Below, piece by piece: positions 1 to 4,606 of a stretch of DNA of 7,728 bases. The translations under genes were made by a program, and so were the position numbers. How positions within the stretch are numbered: the first letter of the stretch is position 1; each line of letters opens with the position of its first letter. The stretch is from Gemmatimonadota bacterium (GTDB taxonomy: Bacteria; Gemmatimonadota; Gemmatimonadetes; Longimicrobiales; Longimicrobiaceae): positions 1 to 7,728 of the forward strand of contig JAHWJJ010000210.1 of NCBI GenBank assembly GCA_019348475.1, read 5' to 3'. The notes under the pieces were generated by a model. It made no database searches and was not told the origin of the DNA. It saw nothing but the letters and a program-made list of their open reading frames with translations.

Positions 1-280
<280 letters not shown>

Positions 281-286
281 TCACCT
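281..286 (-). promoter_or_regulatory. Ribosome binding site that fixes the TTG start of lpdA
   Basis: On the minus strand the sequence reads AGGTGA, then GCG (via 280-278), then TTG. An in-frame TGA overlaps this site, so translation cannot start further upstream. The first usable codon is the TTG at 277-275. Confidence 0.7.
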
Positions 287-329
287 CAGCAGATGCGAGT
301 TTGCTGCACATGGGCCGGCGCCGGGCGGA

Positions 330-344
330 TGCACGCAGCGTGCA
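330..344 (-). repeat. Inverted repeat in the lpdA leader, possible operator
   Basis: A perfect 7-bp inverted repeat with a single central base, TGCACGCTGCGTGCA on the minus strand. It lies about 15-30 nt downstream of the start point expected from the 366-394 promoter and about 53 nt before the lpdA start codon. It could be a repressor site or a small RNA hairpin. A 15-bp perfect symmetric site is not rare in GC-rich DNA, so the placement is the main argument. Confidence 0.3.
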
Positions 345-365
345 CGGCCGGGCGGCGGGCGGAGC

Positions 366-394
366 AAACTACGCGGGGCGGCGCGGGGGAGCAA
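366..394 (-). promoter_or_regulatory. Probable sigma-70-type promoter of lpdA
   Basis: On the minus strand a -35 element TTGCTC (394-389) is followed by exactly 17 bases and a -10 element TAGTTT (371-366). The predicted start point is near 359, which gives a leader of about 80 nt before the TTG codon. The region is otherwise about 80% GC, so an AT-containing pair at ideal spacing stands out. It implies that lpdA is transcribed apart from the propeller gene upstream. Confidence 0.55.
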
Positions 395-453
395 CGGCGG
401 GGGGTTCCGCGCCCGGCAGCGGCAGCGCCGCGGATGACGCGTGCCGCGGCCCG

Positions 454-471
454 GAACCAGCGCGCTGGTTC
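454..471. repeat. 18-bp perfect palindrome GAACCAGCGCGCTGGTTC
   Basis: A perfect dyad with no central gap, lying 28 bp after the stop codon of the propeller gene and about 60 bp upstream of the lpdA -35 box. As RNA it could form a 7-bp stem with a 4-nt loop and help end the propeller transcript, though no T run follows. As DNA it has the form of a dimeric regulator site. The sequence alone does not decide between these. Confidence 0.4.
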
Positions 472-476
472 ACGCG

Positions 477-497
477 GCCGCCGTCGGCGAAGGCGGC
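477..497 (-). terminator. Hairpin just after the propeller gene, weak terminator candidate
   Basis: Stem GCCGCC/GGCGGC (482-477 with 497-492) with a 9-nt loop starts 1 bp after the stop codon at 499-501 on the minus strand. There is no U tract after it. With the palindrome at 454-471 it may form a two-hairpin end of transcription, but GC-rich DNA forms such stems easily. Confidence 0.25.
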
Positions 498-498
498 T

Positions 499-1647
499 TC
501 AGTCGCAGCGAATGCCGTAGACGTCCCGCTGGCCCGAGAAGAAGGCGGCCCCGTCGCTGACGGCAATCCCGGAGCTCACGAAGTCTCCCGGAGCCAGCGC
601 GATCTTCCTTCCGACCTGTTTTCCGCTTTCCCGGTCGAACATCTCGATCTGGTAGTTTTCCACCACCAGCGACCGCCCGCACTGCGCCAGATACGTGGAG
701 CCGCCCTCGAGGGGGGTTGCCCACGCCACCTGTCCGCTGCTCGAATCCAGGGCGTACAGCCGGGCTGCCTGGGTACCTAAGTAAATGCGCTCCCCTGCCA
801 GCACGGGAGCTCCCCACACGTAGCCGTAGAGGTCCCGGTTCCAGGCCTCACGTCCGGTGAACCGGTCGACCGCGATCGTGCCGCCGTCGGCCCCACCCCC
901 GGCGACCAGCAGCCGCCCCGCGACGACGGGAGCGCCTCCCGCGGTAAACTCGTCCGCTGACTGCGAGCGCCACAGCTCGCGCCCGGAGCCCCGGTCCAGT
1001 GCCACGATGACCACCGTGAGCCTGTACCGGTTGCTCGTCAACATGCGGTTCATGGCTGCGTAAACGGTGTCGCCGGACACGGCGACCCCGCCCGCCTCGC
1101 CGCCGATCCACGAAGGGTCGTCACCCCGCACGTCCCACAGCGCGCGTCCCGACTCTCTCTCCAGCGCCACGATCCGCCGGTCGCGCGTTCCCAGGTAGAG
1201 CGCGCCGTCGTCCACCGCCGGCTGCGCGTAGTCCGGCGACGATGCGTAAGTGAACTCCCGGCGCCACAGCAGCGTCCCCGTGGAAACATCGTAGGCTCCA
1301 GCGCTCGCGACGCCGGCGTAAAACACACGCCCCGCGTAATACAGCAACCTCCGCGAGCCGCGCGTATCACGGTTGGCGTCCCGCCACGCCACGGCTCCGG
1401 TCGTCTTGTGATAGGCCGCCACCCCGGAGTCGCTCGCGACCACGACCAGATCGCCGGCCATGACCGGCTCACCCTGCGCCTGGCCGAACCCCTGGACCTG
1501 CCACAGGAGGCGGGGGTCGGCCCCCCCGTCGTCCGCTTCGCCCGCAGGCGACACGCAGCCGGCAAGCCCCACCATCACAAGAAGCCGGGCCCGCGTGAGG
1601 CGGTACCGCGCCGGCTTTCGCGGGCGAGGAGCGGCGAACGTATGCAT
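499..1647 (-). CDS. PQQ/BamB-like beta-propeller lipoprotein
   Basis: A 382-residue exported protein made almost wholly of a beta-propeller. Residues 1-31 are a basic n-region (R8, R10, K11, R14, R16, R19, R21), a short hydrophobic stretch and the lipobox LAGC with C31 as the lipidation site. Seven copies of the propeller signature A-[YL]-D-x-x-[ST]-G-x-x-x-W are seen near 78-88, 118-128, 161-171, 216-226, 259-269, 299-309 and, degenerate, 336-346. Each ends in Trp except the last. The leading RLLWQV (46-51) could close the ring. C323 and C381 might form a disulfide. The open frame extends to 1809 but would run into the preceding gene; the ATG at 1647 puts the lipobox at the usual place. No clear Shine-Dalgarno site precedes it. 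Such propellers are scaffolds (BamB in outer-membrane assembly) or quinoprotein dehydrogenases. No dehydrogenase catalytic motif or helical partner domain is seen, so a binding or scaffold role is more likely. Exact function is unknown. Confidence 0.85.
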   Translation of the reverse strand: MHTFAAPRPRKPARYRLTRARLLVMVGLAGCVSPAGEADDGGADPRLLWQVQGFGQAQGEPVMAGDLVVVASDSGVAAYHKTTGAVAWRDANRDTRGSRRLLYYAGRVFYAGVASAGAYDVSTGTLLWRREFTYASSPDYAQPAVDDGALYLGTRDRRIVALERESGRALWDVRGDDPSWIGGEAGGVAVSGDTVYAAMNRMLTSNRYRLTVVIVALDRGSGRELWRSQSADEFTAGGAPVVAGRLLVAGGGADGGTIAVDRFTGREAWNRDLYGYVWGAPVLAGERIYLGTQAARLYALDSSSGQVAWATPLEGGSTYLAQCGRSLVVENYQIEMFDRESGKQVGRKIALAPGDFVSSGIAVSDGAAFFSGQRDVYGIRCD

Positions 1648-1777
1648 TGGAGCGGAGTTGGGGACGTAGACCCGGCGCTCGCCGGAAGGGGGGGTGGTGA
1701 CGGACAACGTCCAGGGCACCGCGGCCGTGACGATCCCGACAGGACCAGAGGCAGCGGGTGAAGCGCACCGTCCCCGT

Positions 1778-2638
1778 TCAGGATGCCCGGGCCAGGGCCG
1801 CGACCTCATCTACCAGTTCCGTGAGCGCGCGTCGCTGAGCCCGCAGCATATCTACCGAGGCGGCGCCGGGGAACAGGATCCCGTCCAGGCGCGCGGCCGT
1901 GGCTGCAGGCTGCGACCTGAGCGCACCCAGGGCGCCGGCAAGCTTTTTCTCCCCCGGAAAGTACTCGCGGTTCAGGGCGAATACGGCCTGGAGCACCGCG
2001 TGGACCGTCTGCTGGACGATGGCGCTGGTGTAGATGGAATCCGCGCGCTCGACCGCGGAGGCGTAGTGCGGATTGCGGGGCCAGAACGCGGCCTCGGCCA
2101 CGAATCGCGTGAGCACCGCGGCTCGCAGCGGCTCGGGGTACGGATCCACCAGCGACTTCCACCTCGCCAGCCGCCCGTCCGGATCTTCGAGGATGTCCAT
2201 GGCGCGTACGTCGGACAGCGCCACGTAGCTGAAGAAGCCCATCACCGCCCATACCGAGAGGGTGCGGGCGAAGGTGCCCTGCCCACAGGCGTCGATCGTA
2301 CGCTCCACGTCCCCCGCATTCCGCATCCAGCACTCCACGCGCACGGAGCCGGCCATCCAGTCCGTGCCGCACTCCTCGAACGGCACGTCGGCGCCCCAGG
2401 AGCGCGGGTCCGCTGCCGGGCCGAACTCGCGCGCCACCATCGCCTCCCGGTGCGCGGGGGGCTGCACCGCGTTGCAGAACAGGTACAGGTCCAGGTCCGA
2501 GTGCTCGTCGGCCACGCCCTTCGCCCACGAGCCGCCCAGGGCGATCCCGCACGGCCCCTCGCCGAAGCCGCGCACCAGCGGCAGCAGCCGGTGAACGAGA
2601 GGGTCGAGCCCTTGGTTGCGAACGCGCTGAGCCGTCAT
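1778..2638 (-). CDS. DUF4037-like nucleotidyltransferase domain protein
   Basis: A 286-residue soluble protein of the polymerase-beta/MNT nucleotidyltransferase superfamily. The family transfers a nucleoside monophosphate from NTP to a small molecule, protein or RNA. The signature is complete: GGSWAKG (35-41), then SDLDLYLF (47-54) with D48 and D50 as the metal-binding pair. A third acidic residue is plausibly E102 in VRVECWM. The C-terminal helical half carries ALNREYFPGEKK (221-232), a motif I associate with DUF4037 proteins, which often sit near aminoglycoside-type or uncharacterised transferases. There is no signal peptide. The ATG at 2638 has no Shine-Dalgarno site; the leader is pyrimidine-rich. 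The next gene downstream starts 130 bp later in the same direction. The substrate is unknown. It is not an obvious MNT-HEPN antitoxin, as it is too long and no HEPN gene adjoins it. Confidence 0.82.
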   Translation of the reverse strand: MTAQRVRNQGLDPLVHRLLPLVRGFGEGPCGIALGGSWAKGVADEHSDLDLYLFCNAVQPPAHREAMVAREFGPAADPRSWGADVPFEECGTDWMAGSVRVECWMRNAGDVERTIDACGQGTFARTLSVWAVMGFFSYVALSDVRAMDILEDPDGRLARWKSLVDPYPEPLRAAVLTRFVAEAAFWPRNPHYASAVERADSIYTSAIVQQTVHAVLQAVFALNREYFPGEKKLAGALGALRSQPAATAARLDGILFPGAASVDMLRAQRRALTELVDEVAALARAS

Positions 2639-2643
2639 CCCGC

Positions 2644-2655
2644 GGGGAGAAAAAA
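2644..2655 (-). promoter_or_regulatory. Pyrimidine-rich leader without Shine-Dalgarno site
   Basis: Upstream of the nucleotidyltransferase ATG the minus strand reads TTTTTTCTCCCC, then CGCGGG, then the start. No purine-rich ribosome site is present. The same pattern, T6 followed by CTCCCC, occurs before the nuclease start at 4607 (4583-4588 and 4599-4604). It may reflect initiation helped by ribosomal protein S1 rather than by anti-Shine-Dalgarno pairing. Confidence 0.3.
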
Positions 2656-2663
2656 GAAGAGCG

Positions 2664-2683
2664 AGGGGCAGCGCAGGGGCAGC
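2664..2683. repeat. Short tandem direct repeat, two 9-bp copies 11 bp apart
   Basis: AGGGGCAGC occurs at 2664-2672 and again at 2675-2683, so the copies are one helical turn apart. They lie 26-45 bp upstream of the nucleotidyltransferase start. This could be a regulator half-site pair or chance in GC-rich DNA. Confidence 0.25.
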
Positions 2684-2781
2684 CCCGAGCTGGCCGGCGG
2701 GGGCGGTGCCGCGCGGTCACGGCTCGCCAGCTTTCACTGAGCCCGTCCGCCTCCTCCGTCGGGGTGTCCCGCCAGAACGTA

Positions 2782-2843
2782 CGCGGATGAAAGCCGTCAT
2801 CCGCGCACCCTCTTTCTTCCTCCACCACCGCGATCGGTCGCGG
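2782..2843 (-). terminator. Two hairpins after the lipoprotein gene, possible terminator
   Basis: Downstream of the lipoprotein stop at 2858 the minus strand can form a 6-bp stem CCGCGA/TCGCGG with a 4-nt loop (2828-2843). It can then form a perfect 9-bp stem CGCGGATGA/TCATCCGCG with a 6-nt loop (2782-2805). Neither is followed by a T run on the minus strand, so Rho-independent stopping is not assured. The 9-bp stem is the most regular structure in the 219-bp gap and probably marks the transcript end. The rest of the gap shows no gene and no convincing promoter. Confidence 0.4.
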
Positions 2844-2857
2844 GGCACGCCCCGGAG

Positions 2858-3640
2858 TCAGTCGTCGTCCGAGCGGCCCTGGAAGCCGTTCTTGATGCGG
2901 ATCTCCAGCTCGGCGCGGGCGGAGAGCTGCGCCAGGTTCAGCACGTTTGCGCCGCTGCGGAACAGCGCCGCGGGGTCCAGCAGCACCTCCACGCCGCGGC
3001 TCTCCCCCTCGCGCACCACCAGCGGCGGGTTCAGCTCCGTCTCGATCTCGATCTCCGCCTCGATGAAGGCGCGAAAGCTCTGCGGCGCGCCGCCCGTAGG
3101 CGTAAAGCTGCCGACCACCAGCACGCTGGCGTCGCGCGGCCAGTCGGGGAACTGCGCCAGGATCTGCGTGCGAAGCTGCTCGATGCGGGCGCGCTCGGCG
3201 GGGTTCTCCTCGTCGTCCTCCAGGTCCTCCACCTCGAACTCCACCTCCTCGTACGTCCCCGCCGGCACGTTGCCGCTGCCGATGGCCACGGTGCCGCCGG
3301 TGAGCGGAAGGTCGATGAACAGCGGACCCGCGTCGAAGTCCTCGCAGTCGTCGGCCGCGCCCGGGGCCTGGCCGCAGGTGTTCACGTCGTCGTCGCCCTT
3401 CAGCTGGAACTCGGCGACGATCATGCGCACGTCGTCGATGCGCAGCGTGCCGTTGGCGCCGGTGATCACCAGCTGGTCCGTGCCGCCGGTCTGGAAGACG
3501 GCGCCCGAGGCGAGCGCCTGGCCGCCCGCCACGCCAAAGCGCAGCTGGACGCTCCCCGCGCCCCCCCCGGCGGGGTTCTCGGAGCAGGCGGCAAGGGCCA
3601 GCAGCGCGGCGCCGGCGGCAAAGGTTCGGTGGATGGACAT
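2858..3640 (-). CDS. Acidic secreted lipoprotein of unknown function
   Basis: A 260-residue predicted lipoprotein with a signal peptide ending in the lipobox LAAC (C19), followed by a Gly/Ala-rich linker. The mature part looks all-beta: alternating hydrophobic strands such as LRIDDVRMIVAEFQLKG (66-82) and AFIEAEIEIETELN (191-204). C89 and C99 could form a disulfide. VPAGTYEEVEFEVEDLEDDEE (125-145) is strongly acidic and ends a strand pattern (PAGTY then E-x-F) also seen in DUF4382-like and MbnP-like periplasmic beta-sandwich proteins. The resemblance is by eye only. Acidic loops including GDDD (82-85) may bind cations. The ATG at 3640 is supported by GGGAG at 3652-3648 with a 7-nt spacer. It diverges from the nuclease inhibitor gene across 377 bp. 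I do not recognise the family with confidence. Confidence 0.8.
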   Translation of the reverse strand: MSIHRTFAAGAALLALAACSENPAGGGAGSVQLRFGVAGGQALASGAVFQTGGTDQLVITGANGTLRIDDVRMIVAEFQLKGDDDVNTCGQAPGAADDCEDFDAGPLFIDLPLTGGTVAIGSGNVPAGTYEEVEFEVEDLEDDEENPAERARIEQLRTQILAQFPDWPRDASVLVVGSFTPTGGAPQSFRAFIEAEIEIETELNPPLVVREGESRGVEVLLDPAALFRSGANVLNLAQLSARAELEIRIKNGFQGRSDDD

Positions 3641-4017
3641 GGTCGGACTCCCGTGTGTCTGGATACGCTGCGCCGGTCGCAGAGCGGCGCGATTTCGGTT
3701 GCCTCGGCAAGGCAGGAGCGGTGCCCGCCGGGTCCGGAGGGCCGGGGGACGGCGATCCCCCGCGCCGGGCCTGGCACGTTTCCCCTGGCGTGGACCACGG
3801 GTGGCGTCGCGGCGCGCCGCCCCGTATCGTCTCGCATCGAGAGAGTGACGCCTTGCCTCTCCCGCGGGTCACACCCGCGGCCGCCCGGGTCTCCGCGAGA
3901 CACGGACCCCTTTGCCCGCCGCCCGGCCCGTCTGCACGCGCGGTGCGGCGCATCGGGCGAAAGCTCCCTGGACCGGCTGGCCGGGGCGCGTGTGGGAATT
4001 CAGCGAGTGGAGAGCAG
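3641..4017. other. Divergent intergenic region with several small hairpins, no gene seen
   Basis: This 377-bp stretch separates the minus-strand lipoprotein from the plus-strand inhibitor gene and should hold promoters for both. It has no convincing coding region. It contains inverted repeats at 3699-3710 (TTGCC/GGCAA), 3743-3762 (7-bp stem, 6-nt loop), 3830-3842 (5-bp stem), 3862-3880 (perfect 8-bp stem CCGCGGGT/ACCCGCGG, 3-nt loop) and 3889-3901 (5-bp stem). A weak plus-strand promoter may be TGGCGT (3802-3807), 17 bp, TATCGT (3825-3830). If used, the inhibitor mRNA would have a leader of about 180 nt holding the last two hairpins. No good minus-strand promoter was found. Confidence 0.45.
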
Positions 4018-4437
4018 ATGCCGCAGTCGTCGTCCTCGTCCCCCGATCCGGCGCTGCGTGAGCGGCTGGAGCGCGCGGCGGAGGGGCTCACCTACACCAG
4101 CGAGTCCGACCGCCCCTTCGAGTTCTTCTTTCTCCCCGGCGCGGGCGACGCGCCGCCGGGGGCGCAGGCGTTCGGCACGCTGATCGGGGCAGAGGGCGCG
4201 GTGGAGGAACGGGACCTGGACGACTTCTTCATGCGGCACGTGGAGACGGTGGATCCGTACGACGCCCAGGCGCAGCGCATCCGCCCCCGCTACGAGGCCC
4301 TGCGCGAGACGCTGCGGACGGCGCTGCGGGGGACGACGGTCTACCGCACGGGCCGCATCCAGGTGCAGTGCTACGTCGTGGGCGGCGACGGGCGCGGCAA
4401 CCTGGCCGGGGTGCGGACGGTGGCGGTGGAGACCTGA
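4018..4437 (+). CDS. nuiA: Nuclease A inhibitor family protein (NuiA-like)
   Basis: A 139-residue acidic protein that by family should bind and block a NucA-type DNA/RNA non-specific endonuclease. Its length matches Anabaena NuiA (135 residues) and the match runs end to end. Residues 20-35 read AAEGLTYTSESDRPFE against NuiA's ASDGLLFMSESEYPFE, and the end VYR-TG-RIQVQCYVVG...GNLAGVRTVAVET mirrors NuiA's C-terminus. From memory of the Anabaena complex, Glu24 in SES and the C-terminal Thr135 reach the nuclease active site and its metal. The equivalents E29 and the terminal T139 are both present. There is no signal peptide, so it acts in the cytoplasm. ATG 4018 has GGAG at 4009-4012 with a 5-nt spacer; the frame runs open to 3655, but that upstream part has no inhibitor similarity. 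The gene lies directly upstream of a NucA-type nuclease, which strongly supports the role. Confidence 0.9.
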   Translation: MPQSSSSSPDPALRERLERAAEGLTYTSESDRPFEFFFLPGAGDAPPGAQAFGTLIGAEGAVEERDLDDFFMRHVETVDPYDAQAQRIRPRYEALRETLRTALRGTTVYRTGRIQVQCYVVGGDGRGNLAGVRTVAVET

Positions 4438-4504
4438 ACGGACGGGGCGCCTGAGGTACTGCGTCGGCTGCACATCCGTGGCGCGTGCGCGGGGGTCGAA
4501 AGGC

Positions 4505-4533
4505 TTGCGCGGCGGTGGCGGATAACGTACGTT
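4505..4533 (+). promoter_or_regulatory. Probable promoter of the nuclease gene
   Basis: A -35 element TTGCGC (4505-4510), a 17-bp spacer and a -10 element TACGTT (4528-4533) lie in the 169-bp gap between the inhibitor and the nuclease. The start point would be near 4540, giving a leader of about 67 nt before ATG 4607. The hexamer pattern TTGNNN-17-TANNNT is the same as at the lpdA promoter and at the promoter at the window end. It implies that the nuclease can be transcribed separately from its inhibitor. Confidence 0.5.
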
Positions 4534-4606
4534 GCACCCCTTCTCCGCCGTACCTGCGCTCTCGCTCCCGGGGGCGCATTCCTTTTTTCCGGACCTCTCT
4601 CCCCAC

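Noticed and set aside
499..1647. PQQ-dependent alcohol or glucose dehydrogenase
   Set aside because: Only propeller signatures are seen; the length (382) is too short, and no vicinal disulfide or catalytic Asp motif of quinoprotein dehydrogenases was found.
1648..1809. 54-residue N-terminal extension of the propeller protein
   Set aside because: It would overlap the preceding gene by 32 bp and bury the lipobox; the ATG at 1647 gives a normal lipoprotein signal.
1778..2638. MNT-HEPN toxin-antitoxin module
   Set aside because: The nucleotidyltransferase is about twice the size of MNT antitoxins and no HEPN-like gene adjoins it.
2706..3848. 380-codon open frame on the plus strand
   Set aside because: Antisense to the acidic lipoprotein. 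Its Ser/Pro-rich product mirrors Gly/Ala/Glu codons of the real gene, which has a lipobox and ribosome site.
3655..4017. Upstream extension of the inhibitor frame
   Set aside because: The extension has no NuiA similarity, and ATG 4018 has a good ribosome site and gives the usual family length.
1806..4091. 761-codon open frame on the minus strand
   Set aside because: It overlaps three genes in another frame and its product is Arg/Gly/Pro-rich without any domain pattern. It is a typical high-GC shadow.
4532..4606. 25-residue N-terminal extension of the nuclease from a TTG
   Set aside because: It would overlap the predicted -10 box and precede a complete signal peptide that starts at ATG 4607.
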